Source of the DNA: Paenibacillus ehimensis NBRC 15659
Lineage (GTDB): Bacteria; Bacillota; Bacilli; Paenibacillales; NBRC-103111
Assembly (NCBI RefSeq): GCF_004000785.1
Contig: NZ_BILX01000046.1
Coordinates: 1-49,716 of the forward strand
DNA length: 49,716 nt
Reading direction: 5' to 3'
In this document: positions 1 to 9,078 of the stretch, piece by piece
How positions within the stretch are numbered: the first letter of the stretch is position 1
Layout of the letters: the number at the start of each line of letters is the position of its first letter
Notes under the pieces: model-generated
Seen by the model: only the letters and a program-made list of their open reading frames with translations
The model's database searches: none
Told to the model about the DNA's origin: nothing
Program-made: the position numbers and the translations under genes

Positions 1-2
1 TG

Positions 3-290
3 CATCACATTTACGGATTAGCCTGGACGGGAGCGGGCTGCATTAACAAGGTTGAAATCTCTGTGGACGGAGGGGAGAATTGGAACCCCGCCGTTGTTCA
101 ACCTGGGCTGGAAGACGCGTACAGTTGGCTGCATTGGAACTATACATGGTTCGCGAATCAGAAAGGGGAATACACGATAATGTCGAGAGCGACGGATTCA
201 TCCGGATTCGTTCAACCGGCAAAAGCAAGATGGAATAGAAAGGGATATGGATATAACGCCTATTCCACCGTACATGTCAAGGTAGAGTAA
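3..290 (+). CDS. C-terminal end of a sulfite-oxidase-like molybdopterin oxidoreductase (5' truncated by window edge)
   Basis: The reading frame is open from base 3 with no start codon needed, so this is the 3' end of a gene that begins outside the window. The 95 visible residues match the Mo-co oxidoreductase dimerisation domain (immunoglobulin-like fold) of the sulfite oxidase family: they contain the pattern GLAWTGAG-CINKVEISVDGG-NW, then a W-rich stretch, then RATDSSGFVQP and the terminal WNRKGYGYNAYSTVHVKVE. The catalytic molybdopterin domain lies upstream and cannot be seen, so the substrate (sulfite, methionine sulfoxide or other) cannot be assigned. It is followed 94 bases later, on the same strand, by a flavin amine oxidase. 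Family assignment is fairly sure; function is inferred. Confidence 0.8.
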   Translation, partial: HHIYGLAWTGAGCINKVEISVDGGENWNPAVVQPGLEDAYSWLHWNYTWFANQKGEYTIMSRATDSSGFVQPAKARWNRKGYGYNAYSTVHVKVE

Positions 291-383
291 GAATTGGACA
301 CCGTGAGGGTATCATCCTTGTGGGATAAACACAGGTCAAGCTGTAAGGTTAGATTTTTAACTTGATAGGAGTATGATGTCCAA

Positions 384-1859
384 TTGGACCCTTCAATCCC
401 AACGTCACTTCCCCCCAATAAAATGATCGACATGATCAGGCACGGGCTCCGAAAATCAAGAGTCCCGAAAAAAATCGTCGTTGCAGGTGCAGGCTTGGCA
501 GGGCTTGTCGCAGCTTCCTTGCTGAAGGAGGCGGGTCATAACGTAAAAATTATTGAGGCGGACAATCGGGTCGGAGGACGCATCTACACTTTGCGGGCCC
601 CGTTTACAAATGGATTGTATCTGGAAGCAGGAGTCATGCGCATACCCGAATCACATGATTTAGTCATGGAGTATATTCGGAAATTCGATCTGCCGCTTCA
701 ACCGTTTGTTAACGAAACGCCAAATGACATCCTGTATGTGAACGGGATTAAAACAATGCTGTCCAGTTATCATCGTCAGCCGGATATACTTCAATACCCG
801 GTCGCCCCTCACGAAAGGGGGAAAACCGCTCAGCAATTGCTCGATATGGCGGTACAGCCCATCCTTGATTTTATAAATCAAGACCCGATTCGCAATTGGC
901 CTTTGGTAGAGAAATATTTCGATCGCTATTCGATGTATACTTTTTTGAAATATCATCGTCATCGCTTCGGAACCGGACTATCCGAAGGGGCTATCGAAAT
1001 GATCGGAGTACTTCTCGGCATGGAAGGATTGATGGGACAATCTTTCCTGGGAACTTTGCGATTTTTTATGCCAATGCGACAGCGCTTGTACGAGATTGTA
1101 GGAGGCAGCGATCTGCTGCCACGGGCATTCCTTCCGAAATTGCAAGAAGACATCCTGTTCCAGCGGAGAATGACCAAGATGGTTCAACATTCGGACGGAG
1201 TGACGATCCAAGCGGTTGATGAGAAAACATTGGATGTCTATCGCATTTCTGGCGACCTTGCGATAGTATCCATTCCATTTCCAGTTCTGAAACTCGTCGA
1301 AGTAGAACCGCGACATTCGTTCTCGCACCGCAAATGGAAAGCGATTCGAGAGCTGCACTATACGACTGCTACGAAAATCGGGCTGGAATTCAAAAGCAGG
1401 TTCTGGGAAAGAGCCGGCCAATATGGGGGCAGAACGATAACGGACCTGCCCATCCGGTTCACGTATTATCCCAGCCATGGAATCGGCAAACCGGGACCTG
1501 CTGTTATTTTGGCAAGTTATACCATGGGGGACGATGTTATGCCGTGGGACGGACTATCGAACGAAGAGCGTATTCGGTATGCCTTACTTCACCTTAAAGC
1601 GATCCATGGGGATCAAGTTTATCGAGAATTTGTGAGAGGCTTTTCCGTTAGCTGGGCTCAAAATCCGTTTTCTTGCGGTGGTTGGGCGATGTTCAACCCG
1701 GGTCAGCAAACGGAGCTGCACCCATTTGTTGCCACCCCCGAAGGACGCGTTCACTTCGCCGGAGAACATACAAGCCTTACCCACGGGTGGATGCAAGGGG
1801 CGATTGAGTCTGGCATTCGGGTTGCTGTTGAAGTGAACGATTTGCCAAGATCCCGGTAG
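384..1859 (+). CDS. Flavin-containing monoamine oxidase / L-amino-acid-oxidase-like protein
   Basis: A 491-residue FAD enzyme of the flavin amine oxidase family. The N-terminal Rossmann motif is VVAGAGLAGLVAASLLKEAG (near residue 31), followed by EADNRVGGRIYT. The C-terminal FAD-binding signature VHFAGEHTSLTHGWMQGAIES sits near residue 455. Such enzymes oxidise primary amines or amino acids to imines, releasing hydrogen peroxide. There is no signal peptide, so it should be cytosolic. The start is TTG at 384, with TAGGAG at 367-372 eleven bases upstream; an in-frame ATG at 423 lacks any ribosome binding site, and ATGs at 373 and 376 are out of frame. A short spacer separates it from the molybdoenzyme tail. 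The substrate cannot be read from the sequence. Confidence 0.88.
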   Translation: MDPSIPTSLPPNKMIDMIRHGLRKSRVPKKIVVAGAGLAGLVAASLLKEAGHNVKIIEADNRVGGRIYTLRAPFTNGLYLEAGVMRIPESHDLVMEYIRKFDLPLQPFVNETPNDILYVNGIKTMLSSYHRQPDILQYPVAPHERGKTAQQLLDMAVQPILDFINQDPIRNWPLVEKYFDRYSMYTFLKYHRHRFGTGLSEGAIEMIGVLLGMEGLMGQSFLGTLRFFMPMRQRLYEIVGGSDLLPRAFLPKLQEDILFQRRMTKMVQHSDGVTIQAVDEKTLDVYRISGDLAIVSIPFPVLKLVEVEPRHSFSHRKWKAIRELHYTTATKIGLEFKSRFWERAGQYGGRTITDLPIRFTYYPSHGIGKPGPAVILASYTMGDDVMPWDGLSNEERIRYALLHLKAIHGDQVYREFVRGFSVSWAQNPFSCGGWAMFNPGQQTELHPFVATPEGRVHFAGEHTSLTHGWMQGAIESGIRVAVEVNDLPRSR

Positions 1860-1986
1860 GTACTATGGCGTGAACCGGAGACGTTCCCTCTCGGGGAGTA
1901 AGTACGATTTTAACTGTTCAGCTTGGAAATAGCGGCTTTTTTCCTTGACCACTTATACTGCGTTACGCCATACCGGATCTCGAGCT

Positions 1987-2492
1987 TCATTTCGTTAAAG
2001 TTCCGCGTTTCAGCCGAATCACGGCGACCAGCAGCAACACTAGAGGAAGAAGCAACATATGAACAAGCGCATAGGAAAACCAAATTTTCGGGGCAAATTC
2101 CAGGAAGAAAGTACGACCATAATTACGCCCAACGGCATGGTTATGGGTTTATAGCTTCTTAACTCACAAGTTTGAGCGAGACCTAACGCAGAGATATAAA
2201 AGGTGATTGTCGTTTTTATATAAATGGACAAAAACCAAGCCCCGGCCAACAGCACTTCCACACGTTCCAAAAAATGACCGATACTTATTTTTTTGGCCAG
2301 TACAAAGGAAGGATAGAGGTTTCTTGCCGTAAAATCAATGCCAAGAACAAGTATACATAAAGCGGTTAACAGGATTAAAATGACTCCGCCTACGGAAGCC
2401 CCCCATACAAGAGAGGCTGTAAATTTTTCAGGGCGGTTGAGAAAAGGGACAAGCATGAGAAAACAAACGAATTCCTGTAAGCTGGAAAATTG
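1987..2492 (-). pseudogene. gerAB/gerKB-type spore germination permease, 3' remnant with frameshift
   Basis: Only the last third or so of a GerA(B) family amino-acid-permease-like germinant receptor subunit remains. One frame reads LQEFVCFLMLVPFLNRPEK, then transmembrane segments including RVEVLLAGAWFLSIYIKTT, down to about 2115. There the frame shifts, and the true C-terminus (FFLEFAPKIWFSYALVHMLLL ... IRLKRGTLTK, stop at 1987-1989) continues in another frame. Intact GerAB proteins are about 360 residues long with ten membrane segments, so the N-terminal half is missing. It joins the gerAA fragment directly at about 2490-2494. It cannot make a functional receptor subunit. Confidence 0.8.
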
Positions 2493-2979
2493 CTAAAACC
2501 CCGTCGATGTCAATGCGTTCAATTCTATCGCGAACTTCTTGAACTACTTTTTCATTCGCTATTCCGTTTATGTACATGATGGCTACATCGGTTTTAGTCA
2601 CTTTTCCAACTCGAACTGTTTCTAGCCAAAGATTGGGGTCCTTAATTCTCCGGCGGATTAGAGCGGTATTGGTCCGAAGGGTTTCGGAAAAAGCTTCTCT
2701 CGGCCCGCGTACAACCGTCTGAGCGGAGGGCTCGGTGACGCCTCTGTCTTTCCAGCCTCTGGAACTTGCCGTGATCCCGCGGGAAATACCGTCGAGAAGT
2801 ATAGTAGCGTCGCCGGATAAGAGGGAGCCGAACAAACTCTCAAAGTCGGAGACTTCTTTTATGTCGCCGATAGTGAGAGCGTAATCCTTTAAAACATGGA
2901 ACATATGCGGATTATTAGAAACAAGTGAAGGTAAGAGTCCGTTTGGAAAACTGTTTTTTTCAAGGCCCAGCACCCCCAT
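2493..2979 (-). pseudogene. gerAA/gerKA-type spore germination protein, internal fragment
   Basis: About 160 residues of a GerA(A) family protein, with the diagnostic stretch GVTEPSAQTVVRGPREAFSE followed by TNTALIRRRIKDPNLW and VGKVTKTDVAIMYINGIAN. Homology runs up to the segment ERIDIDGVL and then stops abruptly at about 2494. From there the gerAA frame reads nonsense (IFQLTGIRLFSH), while gerAB homology begins in a different frame. Full GerAA is around 480-500 residues with five membrane segments at the C-terminus; both the first 60 or so residues and the entire membrane part are missing here. One deletion removed the 3' part of gerAA, the 5' part of gerAB and anything between them. Confidence 0.82.
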
Positions 2980-3115
2980 GCGTTGAGTTTATAGTCATTC
3001 CTTACCTTAAATTTATTTCCAATCTATATTGAAATAAACACTTAATGAATAAAATCGGACCCCCATCGCGTAAAGGATTAAAAAGACACGAATTTTTGAA
3101 AGGGATGACTGGGTA

Positions 3116-3153
3116 ATAAAAAAAAGAACAGGGGATCGTTGCACCTGTTCTTT
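3116..3153 (-). terminator. Rho-independent terminator of xylR
   Basis: Inverted repeat AAAGAACAGG (3123-3132) and CCTGTTCTTT (3144-3153) with an 11-base loop. On the minus strand it is followed by a run of T (complement of 3116-3125). It lies 27 bases beyond the xylR stop codon. Confidence 0.85.
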
Positions 3154-3179
3154 CCAGTGTGGAAGTTGCGCCGCAGCCG

Positions 3180-4382
3180 TTAATCTCCAAATGCTTTCAT
3201 AGCGGAAAAGAAACGGTTAATCGCCATCGATGCGGCGCCTACGGCTGAGGAATTCATGCCTAACTTTGCGTAAACGACGTTCATTTTATCGCGATGGAAC
3301 GAGAGGCTTTGCGAATTCAGCGTTTCGCGTACGGAATCCGCAATCCATTCGGATGCCAGCGACATGCGATTGCCGATCACGATGAGCCCGGGGTTAAACA
3401 CATTCACCAGATTCGTAATGCCGACCCCCAGCCAATGTCCCGTGTTTGCGAATAATTCCATAACGAGGCGGTTTCCCCGCTTGGCCAGATGCAGCAAAGT
3501 GTTTAAGTTGATTTTGTCGATCGCATCGGCGACCTGAATTTTCTCGTCAACGAGTTGGAGGGATTTCGCTTGTTGAAGGACCGCCTTCTCCGAGGCAAAC
3601 GTTTCCCAGCACCCTCGGCTGCCGCACCCGCACAGGGGCCCGTCCTGCGCCAGGGTCATATGCCCGACTTCGCCGGAAAAGCCGGAAACTCCCCGATACA
3701 AGGCATCATTCAAAATAATTCCCGCGCCGATCCCGATTCCTACGCTGAGGTAAATCATATTCGAGACGGAGCGTCCGGCGCCGAATTCCTTCTCGCCCAA
3801 AGCTCCGACGTTCGCTTCGTTATCAATGGCGATCGGCAGGTTGAATTCCTGCTGAAGCATGTTCTGGAGGGGAACGTCGGTCCATCCCAGATTGGGGGCG
3901 GACAGTATATTTCCTTGATCGTCGACAAGACCCGGCACGCCGACACCGATTCCAATAATGCCGTAGGGAGACGCGGGTGTTTTTTTGATGAGCGAATGAA
4001 TGCATTTCTTGAGTTTCTCCGTTACGGTCTCCACGCTCAAATCGGTCATTTCGATTTTTTTCTCCTTTACGACGGTACCGCCTAAATCGGTGACCATGGC
4101 CAACATATAATTGACGCCGAGATCCACGCCCAGTGCGTAGCCTGCTCGCTGGTTAAACAGCAGCATCATCGGTTTCCTTCCGCCGCTGGATTCGCCGAGC
4201 CCGATCTCGGTGACAAAATGGCTTTCGATCAATTCGTTGACAAGGGAAGATACCGTCGTTTTATTCAATCCGGTTTTAACGGAAATATCCGCCCTGGAAA
4301 TCGGAAAATGATGACGTATCGTATCGAGCACAAGGGCTTTGTTCATTTTTTTCATCAACTGCAAATCGCCGGTGATCTTCAT
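3180..4382 (-). CDS. xylR: XylR, ROK-family xylose-responsive repressor
   Basis: A repressor of the ROK family, 400 residues from the preferred start. It has an N-terminal winged helix-turn-helix (ISRADISVKTGLNKTTVSSL) and a ROK sugar-kinase-like body with GVDLGVNYMLAMVTDLGG, then a GVGVPGLVD stretch and the zinc-binding cluster CGCGSRGCWE. XylR binds xylose and releases the xyl operator. The ATG at 4382 is chosen because GGAGG (complement of 4388-4392) lies five bases upstream; an in-frame TTG at 4394 overlaps that ribosome binding site and is unlikely. The gene is divergent from xylA, and the shared 154-base gap holds the palindromic xyl operator. Confidence 0.95.
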   Translation of the reverse strand: MKITGDLQLMKKMNKALVLDTIRHHFPISRADISVKTGLNKTTVSSLVNELIESHFVTEIGLGESSGGRKPMMLLFNQRAGYALGVDLGVNYMLAMVTDLGGTVVKEKKIEMTDLSVETVTEKLKKCIHSLIKKTPASPYGIIGIGVGVPGLVDDQGNILSAPNLGWTDVPLQNMLQQEFNLPIAIDNEANVGALGEKEFGAGRSVSNMIYLSVGIGIGAGIILNDALYRGVSGFSGEVGHMTLAQDGPLCGCGSRGCWETFASEKAVLQQAKSLQLVDEKIQVADAIDKINLNTLLHLAKRGNRLVMELFANTGHWLGVGITNLVNVFNPGLIVIGNRMSLASEWIADSVRETLNSQSLSFHRDKMNVVYAKLGMNSSAVGAASMAINRFFSAMKAFGD

Positions 4383-4458
4383 GGTATCCTCCAAAGGCCG
4401 CTATTTGGTTCTTTTTTCTTTATCATAACATGGATTATAAAAAATAAAAGATTAACTT

Positions 4459-4483
4459 ACTTTGTTTGCTAGACAAACAAAGT
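4459..4483. promoter_or_regulatory. xylO operator (perfect 10-bp-arm palindrome)
   Basis: ACTTTGTTTG, five-base spacer, CAAACAAAGT: a perfect inverted repeat closely resembling the Bacillus xyl operator (a TTTGTTTG-type arm and its complement). It lies between xylR and xylA and overlaps the xylA -35 element, so bound XylR should block xylA transcription and possibly its own. Confidence 0.93.
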
Positions 4484-4498
4484 TTCCGATGCTAATAT
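4470..4498 (+). promoter_or_regulatory. Probable xylA promoter (sigma-A type)
   Basis: TAGACA at 4470-4475 and TAATAT at 4493-4498, separated by 17 bases. The -35 hexamer lies in the operator spacer and right arm, and transcription would start about 30 bases before the xylA ATG. Confidence 0.7.
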
Positions 4499-4536
4499 GA
4501 GATTGGGCCATTATTCCAGCATAGGGAGGAATCGAT

Positions 4537-5850
4537 ATGAGTTATTTCAATACGGTGGGCAAGATCCCGTACGAGGGGAAAGATTCCAAAAATCCGTTGG
4601 CGTTTAAACATTACAACAAATCGGAAATCGTGCTTGGCCAAACGCAAGAGGAGCATCTTCGTTTTGCCGTAGCCTATTGGCACACCTTGACAGGCGGGGG
4701 CAGCGACCCGTTTGGTGCGGATACGGCTATCCGTCCCTGGGCCGATTACACCGGGCTGGATTTGGCCAAGGTACGTGTCGAGGCCGCCTTTGAATTTTTT
4801 GAGAAGATTGACACTCCTTATTTTTGCTTCCATGACCGGGACGTTGCGCCTGAAGGGGATTCACTGAAAGAAACGAATCGCAATCTGGATGTGATCGTGG
4901 CGTCCATAAAAGAGCATATGAAAGGAAGCGGCGTGAAGCTGCTGTGGAATACGGCTAATATGTTTACGAACCCGCGATTCGTCCATGGCGCGGCAACGAC
5001 CTCCAATGCGGACGTGTACGCGTATGCGGCTGCCCAGGTGAAAAAGGGGCTGGAAACGGCGGTAGAGCTGGGCGCGGAAAATTATGTGTTCTGGGGTGGA
5101 CGCGAAGGATACGAATCGCTCCTTAACACGGATTTGGAGCTCGAGCTGGACAATTTGGCGAGATTTTATCATATGGCGGTCGCTTATGCGAAAGAAATCG
5201 GGTTTACGGGGCAATTTTTGATCGAACCGAAGCCGAAGGAGCCGACAAAGCACCAATATGATTTTGATGCGGCGACCACGATTGCATTTCTGCAAAAATA
5301 CGGTCTGCAGGATCATTTCAAGCTGAATCTCGAAGCCAATCACGCAACGCTGGCCGGACACACCTTCGAGCATGAACTGCGTGTGGCCCGCTTGCACGGG
5401 ATGCTCGGTTCCATCGACGCGAACCAGGGTGATTTGCTGCTTGGCTGGGATACGGATGAATTCCCGACCGATCTGTATGCGGTTACTCTCGCGATGTACG
5501 AGATTTTGAAAAACGGAGGCCTCGGATCAGGCGGCGTGAACTTCGACGCGAAGGTCAGAAGATCGTCGTTCGAGCCGGAAGACTTGTTCCACGCGCATAT
5601 CGCGGGGATGGATACGTTCGCCAAAGGGTTGAAAGTGGCCGCCAAACTGATGGAGGACCGTTTTTTTGAGAACATTACGGAGGACCGTTACAGCAGCTTC
5701 AAGAGCGGCATCGGCCTGGACATCGTGTCGGGCAAAGCGGATTTCCGCCAATTGGAGCAATATGCGCTCGGAAATCAAACGATAAGCAACAAATCCGGCA
5801 GGCTTGAACGGATCAAAGCCGAGCTGAACGAGTACATTTTTTCCGTATAA
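4537..5850 (+). CDS. xylA: Xylose isomerase
   Basis: 437 residues, the usual length of the longer (class II) bacterial xylose isomerases, which convert D-xylose to D-xylulose in the cytosol. Hallmarks seen: [12 protein letters not shown] with the catalytic histidine, [14 protein letters not shown], the metal-binding [34 protein letters not shown], and the late [20 protein letters not shown]. The start ATG has AGGGAGGA at 4523-4530. It is the first gene after the xyl operator, with xylulokinase 36 bases downstream in the same operon, so expression should follow xylose through XylR. Confidence 0.97.
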   Translation: MSYFNTVGKIPYEGKDSKNPLAFKHYNKSEIVLGQTQEEHLRFAVAYWHTLTGGGSDPFGADTAIRPWADYTGLDLAKVRVEAAFEFFEKIDTPYFCFHDRDVAPEGDSLKETNRNLDVIVASIKEHMKGSGVKLLWNTANMFTNPRFVHGAATTSNADVYAYAAAQVKKGLETAVELGAENYVFWGGREGYESLLNTDLELELDNLARFYHMAVAYAKEIGFTGQFLIEPKPKEPTKHQYDFDAATTIAFLQKYGLQDHFKLNLEANHATLAGHTFEHELRVARLHGMLGSIDANQGDLLLGWDTDEFPTDLYAVTLAMYEILKNGGLGSGGVNFDAKVRRSSFEPEDLFHAHIAGMDTFAKGLKVAAKLMEDRFFENITEDRYSSFKSGIGLDIVSGKADFRQLEQYALGNQTISNKSGRLERIKAELNEYIFSV

Positions 5851-5886
5851 ATCGGGCGAAGGACCGGTTCCGTAGGAGGATGGAGC

Positions 5887-7377
5887 ATGAAATACGTCAT
5901 AGGGATTGATTTGGGCACCGGCTCGGTTAAGGCACTTCTGGTAGACCAAGAAGGGAAGGTTCGCTGCGAGTCGTCGCGAAGCTATCCGCTGCTGCACGAA
6001 CAGCCCGGGTTTAGCGAACAGGAGCCGGAGGCATGGGTTGATCAAACCGTGGAATGTTTGCGCGCGTTGGTGCGGGAGTCGGGAGTGGAGCCCAAGGAAA
6101 TCGAAGGAATTAGTTTCTCGGGACAAATGCATGGTCTGGTTTTGCTGGATGAGCAAGGGAACGTCCTTCGGCCTGCTATTTTATGGAATGACACGAGAAC
6201 GACGGCGCAGTGCAGGGCCATTGAAAGCAAGCTTGGACCCAAGCTGTATCAAATAACGAAAAATGCCGCATTGGAAGGCTTTACGCTTCCGAAAATCATT
6301 TGGGTTCAGGAGCATGAACCGGAGGTGTGGGGCAAAGCGGCGGTGTTCCTGCTTCCCAAAGATTATTTGCGTTATCGCCTTACAGGCAAGCTGCATATGG
6401 ATATTTCCGATGCGGCCGGCACGCTGCTGCTCGATGTGATGCGGAAGCAATGGAGCCGGGAAATTTGCGATACTTTCGGCATCGACATGAGCCTGTGTCC
6501 GCCGCTTGCGGAATCGCTGGATTTCGTCGGCTGCTTGCTTCCGGAAATCGCGAGCCGGACGGGGCTTGCGCCGGATACGAAAGTGTATGCGGGAGGGGCC
6601 GATAATGCTTGCGGCGCGGTCGGGGCCGGTATTTTGAGGAAGGGCGACGCTCTGTGCAGCATTGGGACCTCGGGTGTCATTTTATCCTATGAGGATCGGG
6701 AGAAAGATTTTACAGGGAATATCCATTTCTTTAATCACTCGCAGCCGGACGGTTATTATGCGATGGGCGTCACGCTTGCGGCGGGATACAGCCTGGATTG
6801 GCTCAAGAAAACGATTGCAGCCGGGGAAAGCTATGAAGACTTTTTATCGAAGGTTTCCGAGGCGCCGGCCGGTGCGGGAGGGCTGCTGTTTACGCCGTAT
6901 CTCGTCGGGGAGCGAACGCCTCATGCGGATTCCGTGATCAGGGGCAGCTTTATCGGGCTGGACGGCTCGCAGCGGCGCGAGCACTTGGTTCGGGCCGTGA
7001 TGGAGGGAATTACCTTCTCTTTGCATGAGTCTGTCGAGCTGTTTAGAGGAGCGGGAGTTGAAGTAGGGAAGATTGTCTCCATCGGCGGCGGGGCAAAAAA
7101 TGACGTCTGGTTGCAAATGCAGGCCGATATTTTCCAAGCTCCGGTCGTGAAGCTGAACAACGAGCAGGGCCCCGCGTTAGGAGCGGCCATGCTTGCCGCG
7201 GTCGGCTGCGGCTGGTTCGACAGCATCGCGGAGTGCGCAGACCGGTTCGTCGGCTATGACCGGCAATTCGAACCGGACCCGAAGCGCGCGGCGGTGTATC
7301 GGGACTTGTTCGGAATTTATCAATCGATTTACACAAGCACCCGGGACTTGAATCGGAGATTACAGGCATATAGATAA
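5887..7377 (+). CDS. xylB: Xylulokinase
   Basis: 496-residue FGGY-family carbohydrate kinase that phosphorylates D-xylulose to xylulose 5-phosphate for the pentose phosphate pathway. Seen: N-terminal phosphate-binding motif IGIDLGTGSVKALLVD, GISFSGQMHGLVLLDEQG, ILWNDTRT, the FGGY-type GGADNACGAVGAG, and the C-terminal SIGGGAKNDVWLQMQADIFQ with NEQGPALGAAMLAAVG. Ribosome binding site TAGGAGGA lies at 5874-5881. It is co-transcribed with xylA and followed by a strong hairpin. Length and motif order are normal; nothing suggests damage. Confidence 0.97.
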   Translation: MKYVIGIDLGTGSVKALLVDQEGKVRCESSRSYPLLHEQPGFSEQEPEAWVDQTVECLRALVRESGVEPKEIEGISFSGQMHGLVLLDEQGNVLRPAILWNDTRTTAQCRAIESKLGPKLYQITKNAALEGFTLPKIIWVQEHEPEVWGKAAVFLLPKDYLRYRLTGKLHMDISDAAGTLLLDVMRKQWSREICDTFGIDMSLCPPLAESLDFVGCLLPEIASRTGLAPDTKVYAGGADNACGAVGAGILRKGDALCSIGTSGVILSYEDREKDFTGNIHFFNHSQPDGYYAMGVTLAAGYSLDWLKKTIAAGESYEDFLSKVSEAPAGAGGLLFTPYLVGERTPHADSVIRGSFIGLDGSQRREHLVRAVMEGITFSLHESVELFRGAGVEVGKIVSIGGGAKNDVWLQMQADIFQAPVVKLNNEQGPALGAAMLAAVGCGWFDSIAECADRFVGYDRQFEPDPKRAAVYRDLFGIYQSIYTSTRDLNRRLQAYR

Positions 7378-7384
7378 TCGGCAC

Positions 7385-7429
7385 AAGCTGGAAGGCAGGC
7401 GAAATTTCATTCGGCCTGCCTTCCAGCTT
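7385..7429 (+). terminator. Hairpin at the end of the xylAB operon
   Basis: Perfect 16-base inverted repeat AAGCTGGAAGGCAGGC / GCCTGCCTTCCAGCTT with a 13-base loop, starting 8 bases after the xylB stop. There is no T-run after it, so it may act mainly as an mRNA 3' stabiliser or a weak terminator. Confidence 0.7.
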
Positions 7430-8105
7430 ACGCCGAGCCCGTTAGCCCCGGCGTTGTAAATCTCCAGAAGCAGGTCGTCTATGCAATTAATTTAGATAAA
7501 AAATACAAAATACATCGCGTAAAATTATATCGCGGGGTTAAAAACTTTGTGTCACTAATAAGAGTAAGTAAGCCTCTTTGGTAATTACATCAATACATGT
7601 TCACAAAACCCGTATTTTGTACATATGTCTATGAATTGGTTCTAGTCTTAGAACTACTAACTACTCACTTTCTTTTCCGGTTTCCGATTCCAATCAATAA
7701 TTCAGGTTAATTCTAAAGGATTATTTTCCTAAATTGTCGTCGTCTTGGGATCCTTGTGCACTAGTGATCAAGTAATCCCTTTCCTTAAATTTCCGTTTAT
7801 CTGCAAATTGTTCAAATTTCGTAGCATCTTGTAAGGAAAGACTTTTGGGAAGTCGTTCACTTAACCATACCTCCCCATTTCATCTTAGCACAAAACATTT
7901 AAATCTTTTCCTTCCAGGGGTCCCGCAAGCCTTCGGATGTGACCGGCTTAGCGTTTTTTCTTACTCTAAGCAAATAAATTTTGTTGAAGTAGTTTATCGA
8001 AGAACTTCGCGGATATAACCTCGTGCTAATTTTATGGGTACTTGATCCAGATCTCTGCGGATGTGTATCCGTACTCCCTTTTAATTATTTACTGAGCGAG
8101 ATTTG
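7430..8105. other. Gene-free stretch with decayed coding remnant
   Basis: About 680 A+T-rich bases without an intact gene. On the minus strand 7721-7879 is one open frame ending in TAA, reading WLSERLPKSLSLQDATKF followed by EQFADKRKFKERDY and ending SAQGSQDDDNLGK. It looks like a genuine protein C-terminus by composition, but no ATG, GTG or TTG start is available before an upstream stop at 7880-7882. I do not recognise the family. The stretch is probably the left flank of the insertion event that damaged the neighbouring kinase gene. Confidence 0.4.
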
Positions 8106-8305
8106 GTGATAAGAATCGTTTGTTATTTGCATGGTCGTGGTATAGAGATATTCAAACCTCTTTCTTCCAGTATTTCCGCTACATCTCGATAACTCAAACT
8201 ATATTCCAAATACCATCTAACCGTTAACAAGATAATTCCTGCCTCATAATGTTTCCATTTAAACAAATTGGATGTCGTTTCCATATTTGTTTGGCCCCAC
8301 CCCAC
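8106..8305 (-). mobile_element. IS6-family transposase, N-terminal fragment
   Basis: About 55 residues match the start of IS6/IS240-type transposases: NLFKWKHYEAGIILLTVRWY, then YSLSYRDVAEILEERGLNIS. The frame then breaks at about 8140; a neighbouring frame continues LYTTTMQ, resembling the next conserved segment. The DDE catalytic part and the far end of the element are missing, so it cannot transpose. It abuts the truncated sensor kinase at about 8305-8323, and the kinase frame reads straight into it. Confidence 0.75.
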
Positions 8306-9075
8306 ATTTTCAGTTCAGCCTCAAATACGCGAACGGCGTGAACTTTGTCGATCATGACGCAGACTGGGGAGGACGGTACATCCTCTTGAAACACAATTGC
8401 TTTTTCCTCCCATTTCGGCATATACCTTGAAGCGGCTTCTTGGGCAACGGACCGGAGATCGACCGGATTTGAGGGAATGGCCGCTTTCAAATCGCTCTCC
8501 GCCACAGCCAGACGGTGAATGTCCTCCACCAGAAAAACGAGCCGCTCTACCTCGTGGTAACATTTATCGAGCGTTTCGGGCTTTGCGGAGAGGACGCCGT
8601 CTTTCATTGCTTCCATATAGCCGCGTACCGTGGAAAGCGGATTTCTGAGCTCGTGGGCTACGTCCGCCACAAGGCTTCGCCGGAGCTGTTCGATCCTCTC
8701 AAGCTGCTTGCCCATTTGGTTGAATGAACGAGCCAAATCGCCGATTTCGTCGTTCGATCGAATCTCTGCCCGCACGGTATAATCCCCGCTCGCGACTCGC
8801 TCAGTCAGCTTCCGCATCCCGGACAAGGGGCGGACGATCGAACGGATGAACAGCCAGTTAATCCCAATGGAGAGGGGAACGATGACTAGACTGGTATATA
8901 GAAAATAACGCCCCGTAGCCGATCGGAACATGAGGAAATTTTGGTACACCATCAAGCGGTTTTCTTCTATCAGTTGAAGCGTGTACTGACTAAATCCGAT
9001 GCTGATTCCGGCTGCCAGCAAAATTAAGACTAGCGCGTTAAGCGCCAGGAGCTTGTAAATGAGTTTGATTTTCAC
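8224..9075 (-). pseudogene. Sensor histidine kinase, 3' truncated by IS6-family sequence
   Basis: The first 250 residues are a normal membrane histidine kinase: TM1 about 8-28, a short extracytoplasmic loop, TM2 about 58-77, HAMP about 77-130 and the HisKA phosphoacceptor motif ADVAHELRNPLSTVRGY with His141. After VMIDKVHAVRVF (about 8323), where the ATP-binding N-box should follow, the frame runs into sequence belonging to an IS6-type element. The whole HATPase domain (N, G1, F and G2 boxes) is absent, so it cannot autophosphorylate. The start lies 3 bases downstream of the response regulator stop codon. Very short sensor loops of this kind occur in intramembrane-sensing kinases, but the stimulus is unknown. 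Confidence 0.85.
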
Positions 9076-9078
9076 CGT

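Noticed and set aside
3555..4085. Long plus-strand open frame (176 codons) inside xylR
   Set aside because: Antisense shadow of the well-supported xylR gene; no ribosome binding site and no recognisable protein family.
5527..6156. Minus-strand frame of 209 codons across the xylA-xylB junction
   Set aside because: Spans two confirmed genes on the opposite strand; composition follows codon-position bias of xylA/xylB.
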